Source of the DNA: Xylophilus sp042867185
GTDB taxonomy: Bacteria; Pseudomonadota; Gammaproteobacteria; Burkholderiales; Burkholderiaceae_C
DNA: 64,000 bases
Direction: 5' to 3'
Assembly (NCBI GenBank): GCA_042867185.1
Contig: JBHZQV010000025.1
Coordinates: 1-64,000, forward strand
Shown here piece by piece: positions 25,884 through 34,562 of the stretch. Position numbers and translations under genes: made by a program. The notes under the pieces were generated by a model. The model was not told where the DNA came from, did not search any database, and saw only the letters and a list, made by a program, of their open reading frames with translations. The stretch's first letter is position 1, and each line of letters opens with the position of its first letter.

Positions 25884-27416
25884 ATGAGCAGCAGCAACAG
25901 CACCCCCACCACCGCATCCACCGCCCTGCACGACCTGACCGTCGCCCAGCTGGCCGCCCGCCTCGCGGCCAGGGACGTCTCGGCCGTCGAGGCCGCCCAG
26001 CACTTCCTCGACCGGGCCACCGCCCATGCCGACCTGGGCGCCTACGTGGCGCTCGACCCCGAGGCGACGCTGGCCCAGGCCCGCGCGGCCGACGCCCGCA
26101 TCGCCGCCGGCACCGCCGGGCGCCTCGAAGGCGTGCCGCTGGCGCACAAGGACATCTTCGTCACCCGCGATTTCCCCACCACCGCCGGCTCCCGCATGCT
26201 GGCCGGCTACCGCTCTCCTTTCGATAGCACGGTGGTGGCCAACCTCGCCGGCCAGGGCATCGTCACGCTCGGGAAACTCAGCTGCGACGAATTCGCGATG
26301 GGCTCGGCCAACGAGAACGTCGCCGTGCCCGCGGCCGGCGGCGATGCCGTGGTGCCGGTGCGCAACCCGTGGGACACCACCCGCGTGCCCGGCGGCTCCT
26401 CGGGCGGCAGCGCCGCCGCCGTGGCCGCGCGCCTGGCGCCGGCGGCCACCGGCACCGACACCGGCGGGTCGATCCGCCAGCCGGCCGCCTTCTGCGGCAT
26501 CACCGGCATCAAGCCGACCTACGGCCGGGCCTCCCGCTACGGCATGGTGGCCTTCGCCTCCAGCCTCGACCAGGCCGGCCCGATGGCCCGCACCGCCGAA
26601 GACTGCGCGCTGCTGCTGTCGGCGATCTGCGGCCCCGACCCCGACCGCGATTCCACCTCGCTCGACCTGCCGGCCGAGGACTTCACCCGTTCGCTGAACG
26701 ACAGCCTGCAGGGCCTGCGCATCGGCATCCCGAAGGAGTTCTTCGGCGAAGGTTTGTCGGCCGACGTGCGCGCCGCGGTCGATGCCGCGCTGGCGCAATA
26801 CGAGCAGCTGGGCGCGACGCTGGTGCCGATCAGCCTGCCGCGCACCGAGCTGTCGATTCCCGTCTACTACATCATCGCGCCGGCCGAGGCGTCGTCGAAC
26901 CTGAGCCGCTTCGACGGCGTGAAATTCGGTCACCGGGCCGCCCGGTACACCGACCTGCTCGACATGTACAAGAAGACCCGTGCCGAAGGCTTCGGCGACG
27001 AGGTCAAGCGCCGGATCATGATCGGCACCTACGTGCTGTCCCACGGCTACTACGACGCCTACTACCTGCAGGCCCAGAAGATCCGACGCATGATCGCCGA
27101 CGACTTCCAGGACGCCTTCAAGAGCTGCGACCTGATCGCCGGCCCGGTGGCGCCCACCGTGGCCTGGAAGATCGGCGCGCACGGCAGCGACCCGCTCGCC
27201 GACTACCTGGCCGACATCTTCACCCTGCCCGCCTCGCTGGCCGGCCTGCCCGGCATGAGCGTGCCGGCGGGCTTCGCAAAATCGGAAGCCGGTGGCGGCA
27301 TGCCGGTGGGCCTGCAGCTGATCGGCAACTATTTCGCCGAAGCGCGGCTGCTGAACGCCGCCCACCGCTTCCAGCAGGCCACCGACTTCCACCTCCGCAA
27401 ACCGGAGGGCATCTGA
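25884..27416 (+). CDS. gatA: Asp-tRNA(Asn)/Glu-tRNA(Gln) amidotransferase subunit A
   Basis: GatA is the glutaminase that supplies ammonia for transamidation. 510 residues with the amidase-signature Ser-cisSer-Lys triad: Lys in PLAHKDIF, the glycine/serine-rich VPGGSSGGSAAA, and TDTGGSIRQPAAFCG. The N-terminus has a short Ser/Thr-rich extension. Lies between gatC and gatB with 2 to 7 bases of spacing. Confidence 0.96.
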   Translation: MSSSNSTPTTASTALHDLTVAQLAARLAARDVSAVEAAQHFLDRATAHADLGAYVALDPEATLAQARAADARIAAGTAGRLEGVPLAHKDIFVTRDFPTTAGSRMLAGYRSPFDSTVVANLAGQGIVTLGKLSCDEFAMGSANENVAVPAAGGDAVVPVRNPWDTTRVPGGSSGGSAAAVAARLAPAATGTDTGGSIRQPAAFCGITGIKPTYGRASRYGMVAFASSLDQAGPMARTAEDCALLLSAICGPDPDRDSTSLDLPAEDFTRSLNDSLQGLRIGIPKEFFGEGLSADVRAAVDAALAQYEQLGATLVPISLPRTELSIPVYYIIAPAEASSNLSRFDGVKFGHRAARYTDLLDMYKKTRAEGFGDEVKRRIMIGTYVLSHGYYDAYYLQAQKIRRMIADDFQDAFKSCDLIAGPVAPTVAWKIGAHGSDPLADYLADIFTLPASLAGLPGMSVPAGFAKSEAGGGMPVGLQLIGNYFAEARLLNAAHRFQQATDFHLRKPEGI

Positions 27417-27418
27417 AC

Positions 27419-28936
27419 ATGAGCGAACCCGTGAACTCCTTTGCCGCGCAGCAGGAAGGCCGCCCCACCGGGCCGCTGGTCCAGGGCTACGAAGTCGTCA
27501 TCGGCTTCGAGACGCATGCCCAGCTCTCGACCGTCTCCAAGATCTTCAGCCGCGCGCCGACCGCCTTCGGCGCCGAGGCCAACACCCAGGCCGCGCCGGT
27601 CGACCTGGCGCTGCCGGGCACGCTGCCGGTGATGAACAAGGGCGCGGTCGAGCGTGCGATCGAGCTCGGCCTGGCGCTGGGCTCGCATATCGCGCCGCGC
27701 AGCGTCTTCGCCCGCAAGAACTACTTCTACCCCGACCTGCCCAAGGGCTACCAGATCAGCCAGTTCGAGATCCCGGTGGTCCAGGGCGGCAGCGTCGAGT
27801 TCTTCCTGGAGACCGGCAAGGGCGCCGATGCGGCGCGCGAGAAGAAGACGGTGCGCCTGGTGCGGGCCCACCTGGAAGAGGACGCCGGCAAGTCGCTGCA
27901 CGAGAACTTCATCGGCCAGAGCGGCATCGACCTGAACCGCGCCGGCACGCCGCTGCTGGAGATCGTGACCGAGCCCGACATCCGCTCGTCGGCCGAGGCG
28001 GTCGCCTATGCCCGCGAGCTGCACAAGATCGTCACCTGGATCGGCATCTGCGACGGCAACATGCAGGAAGGCAGCTTCCGCTGCGACGCCAACGTCTCGG
28101 TGCGCAAGCCCGGCCAGCCGCTGGGCACCCGCCGCGAGATCAAGAACCTCAACAGCTTCAAGTTCATGCAGCAGGCGATCGACTACGAGATCCGCTGGCA
28201 GATCGAGGAGATCGAGGACGGCCGCGAAATCCAGCAGGCCACCGTGCTGTTCAACCCAGACACCGGCGAGACCCGCGCGATGCGCACCAAGGAAGACGCG
28301 GCCGACTACCGCTACTTCCCCGACCCCGACCTGCCGCCCCTGGTGATCGGCGCCGACTGGGTCGAGCGGGTGCGCGGCCGCATGGCCGAGCTGCCCCGGG
28401 TGATGGCGGCCCGCTTCGTCGCCACCCACGGCCTGCCCGAGTACGACGCCACCCAGCTCACCCAGGACAAGGGCACCGCCGCGTACTTCGAGGCCGCGGT
28501 GGCCGCGGGCGCCGCGCCCAAGCTGGCCAGCAACTGGATCATGGGCGATCTCTCGCGCCGGCTGAATGCGGGCGGCATCGCACTGGCCGACGCGCCGGTG
28601 TCGGCGGCGCAGCTGGGCCGGCTGATCGGCCGCATCGGCGACGGGACGCTGTCGAACAACACCGCGCGCCAGGTGTTCGACGCGCTCTGGACCGGCGACG
28701 GCAGCGATGTGGATGCGGTGATCGAGGCCAAGGGCCTGCGCCAGGACAACGACAGCGGCGCGCTGGAGGCGATCCTGGACGAGGTGCTCGCCGCCAACCC
28801 GAAGAACGTGGAAGAGTTCCGCGCCGGCAAGGAGAAGGCGTTCAACGCGCTGGTCGGCCAGGCGATGAAGGCCAGCAAGGGCAAGGCGAATCCGGCGCAG
28901 GTCAACGAGCTGCTGCGCAAGAAGCTCCAGGGCTGA
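27419..28936 (+). CDS. gatB: Asp-tRNA(Asn)/Glu-tRNA(Gln) amidotransferase subunit B
   Basis: GatB binds the misacylated tRNA, activates the side-chain carboxylate with ATP and receives ammonia from GatA. 505 residues: catalytic cradle from YEVVIGFETHAQLSTVSKIF, the conserved YPDLPKGYQISQ and DLNRAGTPLLEIVTEPD, the RREIKNLNSFKF motif, and the C-terminal YqeY-like tail ending ELLRKKLQG. The start chosen, ATG 27419, follows the gatA stop by two bases. Confidence 0.96.
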   Translation: MSEPVNSFAAQQEGRPTGPLVQGYEVVIGFETHAQLSTVSKIFSRAPTAFGAEANTQAAPVDLALPGTLPVMNKGAVERAIELGLALGSHIAPRSVFARKNYFYPDLPKGYQISQFEIPVVQGGSVEFFLETGKGADAAREKKTVRLVRAHLEEDAGKSLHENFIGQSGIDLNRAGTPLLEIVTEPDIRSSAEAVAYARELHKIVTWIGICDGNMQEGSFRCDANVSVRKPGQPLGTRREIKNLNSFKFMQQAIDYEIRWQIEEIEDGREIQQATVLFNPDTGETRAMRTKEDAADYRYFPDPDLPPLVIGADWVERVRGRMAELPRVMAARFVATHGLPEYDATQLTQDKGTAAYFEAAVAAGAAPKLASNWIMGDLSRRLNAGGIALADAPVSAAQLGRLIGRIGDGTLSNNTARQVFDALWTGDGSDVDAVIEAKGLRQDNDSGALEAILDEVLAANPKNVEEFRAGKEKAFNALVGQAMKASKGKANPAQVNELLRKKLQG

Positions 28937-28967
28937 TGCGGGGGGCCTGGTGTGGCCCCTCCGGCGC

Positions 28968-29672
28968 TCAGCGCGGCAGCAGGATCGGCGCGGTCTGTAC
29001 CGGCTCGGGCGGCGGCGAGGCCCAGAGCGGACGCAGCTGGGCGCTCTCGGCGTCGAAGCGCAGGTGCACCCGCTGCTTCTCCTGCTCCAGTTCGGCCAGG
29101 CCACGCTTCTGGATACCGATCGCCTTCAGCACGTCGGCCTTTTCCTGGAACAGGCCGGTGGGCATCTTGGCACTGTCGGCGGCGAAGCGCGCCATCGCGG
29201 CCTCGACGTCCTTCTGCTGGCGTTCGAGCTGGCCGATGCGCAGCCGGGTGAGCGCCATGCTCTCGTCGACCCGTTGCAGGGCACTGGCGCGTTCGGCGTT
29301 GTGCGCCGCCTCGTTGGGGTAGCGGACCAGCATCACCCGCTCGCGGCGCGACTGCTCGGCCGCCTGGGCGCGGCGCTCCACTTCGGCACGGTCCCGGGCT
29401 TCCTGCGCCAGGCGCTCCATCTCGGTCGGCGGCGGCACCACCACCCGGCGCAGCGATCCGCTGGGGTTGAGCTCGCGCTGCTCGCGGTCCAGGCATTCGG
29501 CGATCGGCCGGTCGGAGGTGAGCCGCCGGCCCTTGGAATCGACGCAGGCGTAGATGCTGGGGCCGCCGGCCGGCTGGGGCGTCTGGGCCCGCACGCCTGC
29601 CGCTGCGCACCAGAGCGCCGCCAGGGCGCATGCCCACGGTCCCGTCTTCTTCGGCCTGCGCGCTGCTTCCAC
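28968..29672 (-). CDS. DUF4124-type exported protein with coiled coil
   Basis: A 234-residue protein starting at GTG (29672); an upstream ATG would overlap pyrE. A signal peptide (GPWACALAALWCAAAGVRAQ) precedes a DUF4124-like segment (SIYACVDSKGRRLTSDRP, then IAECLDREQRELN). This is followed by a long charged, helical region rich in Arg/Glu/Ala, probably a coiled coil, over about residues 100-210. Function unknown. The gene follows pyrE by 20 bases on the same strand. Confidence 0.75.
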   Translation of the reverse strand: MEAARRPKKTGPWACALAALWCAAAGVRAQTPQPAGGPSIYACVDSKGRRLTSDRPIAECLDREQRELNPSGSLRRVVVPPPTEMERLAQEARDRAEVERRAQAAEQSRRERVMLVRYPNEAAHNAERASALQRVDESMALTRLRIGQLERQQKDVEAAMARFAADSAKMPTGLFQEKADVLKAIGIQKRGLAELEQEKQRVHLRFDAESAQLRPLWASPPPEPVQTAPILLPR

Positions 29673-29691
29673 GGTGTTCCTGTCGTCGTCG

Positions 29692-30396
29692 TCAATCCTG
29701 GACGCCGTAGCGCTGGCGGTAGGCCAGCACCCGGGCATGGTGGGCGGCACTCTCGCCGCCTGTTTCATTCAGATACAGCAATAAGTCGGCCAGCCTTGCG
29801 ATCGTGCAGACCTGCATGCCCAGCCGGTTGCGCACGTACTGCACCGCGCTGTGGTCCACGTCCTGCCCGTTCTCGGTCGCCTTCTCCTGGCGGTCGAGGG
29901 CGATCGCCATCGCATGCGGCACCGCGCCGGCGGCCTCGATCAGGGCGATCGACTCGCGCGCGGCGGTGCCGGCCGACATCACGTCGTCGATGATCAGGAC
30001 CCGTCCGGCCAGCGGCGCGCCCACCAGGGCGCCGCCCTCGCCGTGGTCCTTGGCCTCCTTGCGGTTGTAGGCGAACGGCAGGTTGCGGCCCCGCCGCGCC
30101 AGCTCGACCGTTACCGCCGCCGCCAGCGGAATGCCCTTGTAGGCCGGGCCGAAGACCATGTCGAATGCGATGCCGTTGGCGAGCAGGGCCTGTGCATAGA
30201 ATTCGGCCAGCCGGCCCAGCTTGGCGCCGTCGTCGAACAGGCCCGCGTTGAAGAAGTACGGGCTCAGCCGGCCCGCCTTGGTCTTGAACTCGCCGAAGCG
30301 CAGCACGCCGGAATCGACGCAAAACTTCACGAAATCCTGGGCCAGCCGCGCATCGGGCGCCGCTTCTTGACCCGCCCGGACGCCATCAACCAGCAT
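29692..30396 (-). CDS. pyrE: orotate phosphoribosyltransferase
   Basis: PyrE joins orotate to PRPP to make OMP in pyrimidine synthesis. 234 residues with FGEFKTKAGRLSPYFFNAG near the N-terminus, the KDHGEGG flexible loop and the PRPP motif VLIIDDVMSAGTA. The ATG at 30396 overlaps, by two bases on opposite strands, the possible ATG of the divergent exonuclease gene (shared CATG). A slightly later start for either gene would relieve this. Confidence 0.94.
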   Translation of the reverse strand: MLVDGVRAGQEAAPDARLAQDFVKFCVDSGVLRFGEFKTKAGRLSPYFFNAGLFDDGAKLGRLAEFYAQALLANGIAFDMVFGPAYKGIPLAAAVTVELARRGRNLPFAYNRKEAKDHGEGGALVGAPLAGRVLIIDDVMSAGTAARESIALIEAAGAVPHAMAIALDRQEKATENGQDVDHSAVQYVRNRLGMQVCTIARLADLLLYLNETGGESAAHHARVLAYRQRYGVQD

Positions 30397-31210
30397 GGGG
30401 AAATCCTTGTTCAAATTGACCAGCCTGAACCTCAACGGCATCCGCTCGGCGGCCACCAAAGGCGTGGAAGCCTGGATCGCGGCCACTGCGCCGGATTGTA
30501 TTTGCGTGCAGGAGGTCAAGGCCCAGGCGGCCGACGTGGCCGGCCGCTTCGAGCAGATGGCCGGGCTGCAGGGCCACTTCCACTTCGCGCAGAAGAAGGG
30601 CTACTCGGGTGTCGGCATCTACACCCGCCACACGCCGTCGGACGTGCGCATCGGCTATGGCGGCGAGGAGTTCGACGCCGAGGGCCGCTACATCGAAGCC
30701 CGCTTCGACACGCCCGCCCGCAAGCTCTCGATCGTCAGCTGCTACTTCCCCAGCGGCTCCTCCGGCGAAGATCGCCAGGCCGCCAAGTTCCGCTTCCTGG
30801 CCGACTTCCACCCGCACCTGATGCGGCTCAAGGCCGAGCGCGAATTCATCCTCTGCGGCGACATCAACATCGCCCACCAGCAGGCCGACCTGAAAAACTG
30901 GAAAAGCAACCAGAAGAACAGCGGCTTCCTGCCCGAAGAGCGTGCCTGGCTGACAAAAGTGTTGCACCTGACCGACGAGGGCGGCGGCCTGGTGGACGTT
31001 TATCGTCAGCTCCAGCCCGACGCCACCGAGGCCGCCTACACCTGGTGGAGCAACCGCGGACAGGCCTATGCGAAGAACGTGGGGTGGCGGCTGGACTACC
31101 ACCTCGCCACGCCGGCGATGGCCGCGCTGGCGCGCACCGAGCAGATCTACAAGGACGTGAAGTTCTCGGACCACGCGCCGGTGACGGTGGAGTACGACTT
31201 CACCCTGTGA
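30395..31210 (+). CDS. xth: exodeoxyribonuclease III
   Basis: Exonuclease III/AP endonuclease for base-excision repair. 271 residues from ATG 30395; alternatively a TTG at 30407 gives (M)FKLTSLNLNGIRSA, which fits the family start better and has GGGGA upstream. Motifs: LNLNGIRSA, CVQEVKAQ, FILCGDINIAHQQADLKNW and SDHAPVTVEYDF. Divergent from pyrE with no intergenic space. Confidence 0.92.
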   Translation: MGKSLFKLTSLNLNGIRSAATKGVEAWIAATAPDCICVQEVKAQAADVAGRFEQMAGLQGHFHFAQKKGYSGVGIYTRHTPSDVRIGYGGEEFDAEGRYIEARFDTPARKLSIVSCYFPSGSSGEDRQAAKFRFLADFHPHLMRLKAEREFILCGDINIAHQQADLKNWKSNQKNSGFLPEERAWLTKVLHLTDEGGGLVDVYRQLQPDATEAAYTWWSNRGQAYAKNVGWRLDYHLATPAMAALARTEQIYKDVKFSDHAPVTVEYDFTL

Positions 31211-31766
31211 GTGCGCCTAGGCACGCGATGCTCGCCGAATGGCACCAAGAAATCCGGCCTTATTCCTCCCCCAGGGGCCGGTAGCAGACCCCTGCGCGCG
31301 ATGACCGACCGTTATCAAACCACCGGCTCACAAAGCGCATTCGGCGCGATTCACGCCGGCTTCTCGGGCGATTACGGCGCCATGGAGCAGTTCGTGGCCC
31401 AGGCCATGGCTGCTGGCGCTGCCGGCCTCAGCGGGCCAGCTTGATGTGGGGGAAGCGCACGGTGGGTTGGTGCCATCTGCGCTCGAGCTGCTCGACGCTT
31501 TGCCCGGTTTCCACGGCCGTGGAACTGGCCACAGACCGCAACACGGCTTGGCGGCTGGGTGTTTTTGGCGGGGGTGCTGCGGTTTTGGGCATGCTGTGAT
31601 TTCACGAAGCGAGCTTTGAATTTATTCAAAATTCCCTGCCTTGATGGCCCTCACGTCGAACCCATGACGCATCCAGGTTCAAGGAATGATCCGTGCCGCG
31701 CGCACTGCACCCTAGCGGGTCATGCATGACCCCACGGCAGGCGACCTGGGCTGAACCACCGCGCGC
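31211..31766. other. gene-poor junction, degraded coding remnants
   Basis: About 550 bases with no recognisable gene. A plus-strand reading starting MTDRYQTTGSQSAFGAIHAG (ATG 31301) stops after about 47 residues without a family. The stretch 31540-31660 is noticeably richer in A/T than its surroundings (TTTGAATTTATTCAAAATTCC). The base composition change and broken frames suggest an old insertion/deletion site between the housekeeping block and the lactate and cyanurate genes. Confidence 0.4.
31428..31592 (-). CDS. small hypothetical ORF
   Basis: A 54-codon frame, MPKTAAPPPKTPSRQAVLRS at the start and RWHQPTVRFPHIKLAR at the end. The middle (STAVETGQSVEQLERR) could form a short amphipathic helix. 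There is no clear Shine-Dalgarno motif and no known family. It may be a real small protein or a remnant; its tidy stop and composition are the only support. Confidence 0.25.
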   Translation of the reverse strand: MPKTAAPPPKTPSRQAVLRSVASSTAVETGQSVEQLERRWHQPTVRFPHIKLAR

Positions 31767-33410
31767 TCAGGGCAGGACGGCAGACAGCAGCAGCGTCATC
31801 AGGCACACGTAGGCCAGCAGGCCGAGGCTGCTGCGCAGCGTCGTGCGCATGATGGAAGCCTCCTGGCCCACCAGTTGCACCGCGGCAGCGGCGATGGCGA
31901 TCGACTGCGGCGAGACCAGCTTGGCCATGACGCCGCCGGCGGTGTTGGCCGCCACCAGCAAGGCGCCGCTGGTGCCGATCTGGGCGGCGGTGACCGCCTG
32001 CAGGTGCGCGAACAGGGTGTTGCTGTTGACGACCGATCCGGTCATGAAGACGCCGATCCAGCCGATGACCGGCGACACCAGCGGGAACAGCCCGCCCGCC
32101 TGCGCCAACGCGAGGCCGATGGTCGAGGACGCGCCCGAGAAGTTGGTGACGTACGCCACCGCCATGACCAGCGACACCGTCGCCAGCGGTTTCCACAGAC
32201 CGCGCGCCGCGGCACCCAGCTCCTGCGAAGCCGCGGCGAACGTCAGCCGGCGCGAGAGCAGCGTGGTGAGCAGCGCCGCGACCAAAATGGCGGTGCCCGA
32301 CGCCTGCACCAGCCCCAGGTTCCACACCGCGGGCAGGGTGCGGGCGCTCGCGACCAAGGGCGGCAGCTCCTGCACCCGCTGGTGCAGCCACCCGATCGGC
32401 AGATGCAGCACCGTGCCGGCCAGCAGCCCGCCCGGCATGAACAGCGCCTTGAAGGCCGGCAGGCTCCAGAGCAGGATGGCGCCGGTCAGGACGTAGAACG
32501 GCGACCAGGCCAGCAGCACGTCCTTCACCGGCCAGCCGTGCGCGGGCGATGGCTGCGCACCGGCTTCGCGGTAGATGCGTCGGGGCGTCCAGACCTGCAT
32601 GAACCCGGCCAGCGCGGCCATGGCCACCAGGGGCGCCACGATGTCGGCCAGCTCGGGGCCGAGCAGATAGAGCGTCAGTGCCTGCACGCCGCTGAAGACC
32701 CCGCCCACGATCAGCAGCACCGGCCAGGTCTCGCGCACGCCGCGCCAGCCGTCGAGCATCCAGACCAGCCCGGCGGGGACGAGCGCCGCGCTCGCCTGCA
32801 CCAGGACGATCAGCATCAGCGACATCTCCGCCAGCGCCACGCCGCCCTGCTGGGCGCCGACCAGCACCGGTATCCCGATGGCGCCGTAGGCGCCCGACGC
32901 CGCGTTGGCCAGCAGGCACAGCATCGCGGCCTTGAGCGGGCGGAAGCCCAGCTCGACCAGCAGCGCCGCGCAGATCGCGATCGGCACGCCGAAGCCGGCA
33001 GCCCCTTCCAGAAAGCCGCCGAAGCAGTAGGCGATCAGCAATACCTGGATGCGCTGGTCTTCGGAGACGGTGGCGATGCTGCCCCGGATCACCTCGAACT
33101 TGCCGCTGCGGATCGCCAGCCGATACAGCCAGACCGCCATCAGCACGATGAAGCCGATCGGGAACACGCCGTTGGCGATGCCCAGCACGGCGGCCCCCGC
33201 GATGGCCTGCGCCGGCATGCCGAAGACGAACCACGACACCGCGGCCGAGAGCGCCAGCGCGACCAGGGCCGCGGTCAGGCCCTTGAGCTTCAGGACGGTG
33301 AGCGCCAGCAGGAAGAACAGGACCGGCAGCGCGGCGCACAAGGCCGACAGGTCGATGCTGCCGAGCGGGTCGTAGGTCTGTGGCCACGGCACCGCCGGCA
33401 GCGGGTTCAC
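31767..33410 (-). CDS. lactate permease (LctP family)
   Basis: A 547-residue multi-helix transporter of the L-lactate permease family. It begins MNPLPAVPWPQTYDPLGS (GTG start) and has LEGAAGFGVPIAICAALLVE, a family hallmark, and the SVVNSNTLFAHLQ motif near the C-terminus. The start GTG at 33410 overlaps the upstream dehydrogenase stop (GTGA), so the two are translationally coupled. Substrates of this family are L- and D-lactate and glycolate. Confidence 0.9.
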   Translation of the reverse strand: MNPLPAVPWPQTYDPLGSIDLSALCAALPVLFFLLALTVLKLKGLTAALVALALSAAVSWFVFGMPAQAIAGAAVLGIANGVFPIGFIVLMAVWLYRLAIRSGKFEVIRGSIATVSEDQRIQVLLIAYCFGGFLEGAAGFGVPIAICAALLVELGFRPLKAAMLCLLANAASGAYGAIGIPVLVGAQQGGVALAEMSLMLIVLVQASAALVPAGLVWMLDGWRGVRETWPVLLIVGGVFSGVQALTLYLLGPELADIVAPLVAMAALAGFMQVWTPRRIYREAGAQPSPAHGWPVKDVLLAWSPFYVLTGAILLWSLPAFKALFMPGGLLAGTVLHLPIGWLHQRVQELPPLVASARTLPAVWNLGLVQASGTAILVAALLTTLLSRRLTFAAASQELGAAARGLWKPLATVSLVMAVAYVTNFSGASSTIGLALAQAGGLFPLVSPVIGWIGVFMTGSVVNSNTLFAHLQAVTAAQIGTSGALLVAANTAGGVMAKLVSPQSIAIAAAAVQLVGQEASIMRTTLRSSLGLLAYVCLMTLLLSAVLP

Positions 33411-34405
33411 CGGGCCGCCACCAGGTGGGGGCACGGTGTGCCCAGGGCGAAGTGGCGCAGGTTGTCGAGGGTGGTCGCCGAGATCTCGCGCAGCGCCTCC
33501 ACCGTGAAGAAGCCCTGGTGCCCGGTCACCAGCACGTTCGGGAAGGTCATGAGGCGCTGGAACACCTCGTCGTCGATGATCTCGCCCGAGCGGTCCTGGA
33601 AGAACAAGGCGCTTTCCTGTTCGTACACGTCGATCGCCAGGTGGCCGAGGTGGCGAGACTTGAGCGCCTGGATCACCGCGCCGGTGTCGACCAGCGCGCC
33701 GCGCGAGGTGTTGACCAGCATCGCACCGGGTTTCATCCGCGACAGCGAGGCGGCATCGACCAGGTGGTGCGTGGCATCGGTGAGCGGGCAGTGCAGCGAC
33801 ACGATGTCCGACCGCGCCAGCAGTTCCTCCAGCGCCACCCGCTCTCCCAGCCCGTCGAATTCCGGCGAAGCGAAGGGGTCGCATCCCAGCACCACGCAGC
33901 CCATGCCGCGGAAGATCCGGGCCGTCGCCAGCCCGATCCGGCCGGTGCCCACGATGCCGACCGTCTTGCCGTGCAGCGTGGTGCCCAGCAGTCCTTCGAG
34001 CATGAAATTGCCTTCGCGTACCCGGTTGTAGGCGCGGTGCGTCCGGCGGTTGAGCGTCATCACCAGCGCCAGCGTGTGCTCGGCCACCGCCTCGGGCGAA
34101 TAGGCCGGCACCCGGGCGACGAAGAGCCCGAGCGCCTCGGCCGCGACCAGATCGACATTGTTGAAGCCGGCGCAGCGCAGCAGCACCGCGCCGACGCCGA
34201 ACCCCGACAGGGCCGCGAGCGTGGCCGCGTCGAGGCGGTCGTTGACGAACACGCAGACGGCCTGGCAGCCGTCGGCCAGCGCCGCCGTGTCGGCGGTCAG
34301 TGCGGCATCGAAGTAGACGAATTCGAAAGCGAACCCGGCCGAACGGCGGGCCTCGTCGAGGAAGCGGCGGTCGTAGGGACGCGCGCTGAAGACAGCGGTT
34401 CTCAT
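33407..34405 (-). CDS. D-lactate dehydrogenase-like 2-hydroxyacid dehydrogenase
   Basis: A 332-residue NAD-dependent D-2-hydroxyacid dehydrogenase. Nucleotide-binding motif GIVGTGRIGLATARIF (near residue 150), the catalytic Arg in NTSRGALVDTGA, Glu in the YEQESALFFQDRS region, and His in GHQGFFTVEAL. That pattern is characteristic of fermentative LdhA-type enzymes. A GGGAGG site precedes ATG 34405. Coupled to the lactate permease, suggesting a lactate uptake or release unit. Confidence 0.9.
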   Translation of the reverse strand: MRTAVFSARPYDRRFLDEARRSAGFAFEFVYFDAALTADTAALADGCQAVCVFVNDRLDAATLAALSGFGVGAVLLRCAGFNNVDLVAAEALGLFVARVPAYSPEAVAEHTLALVMTLNRRTHRAYNRVREGNFMLEGLLGTTLHGKTVGIVGTGRIGLATARIFRGMGCVVLGCDPFASPEFDGLGERVALEELLARSDIVSLHCPLTDATHHLVDAASLSRMKPGAMLVNTSRGALVDTGAVIQALKSRHLGHLAIDVYEQESALFFQDRSGEIIDDEVFQRLMTFPNVLVTGHQGFFTVEALREISATTLDNLRHFALGTPCPHLVAAR

Positions 34406-34562
34406 GGGCCTCCCGGCTCGGAAAGCGGCAGGGCCCGAAAGGGCTCGAGGCCGGCTGCACGAACCCACTCTAGCGGGTCCCGGCGCGGCGTGGTTGCCTA
34501 ATATCCGGGGGGCAGCGCTGGTCCGGGCGGGCCACCACGGCGCGACGGCCGGCCGCGCCCGT

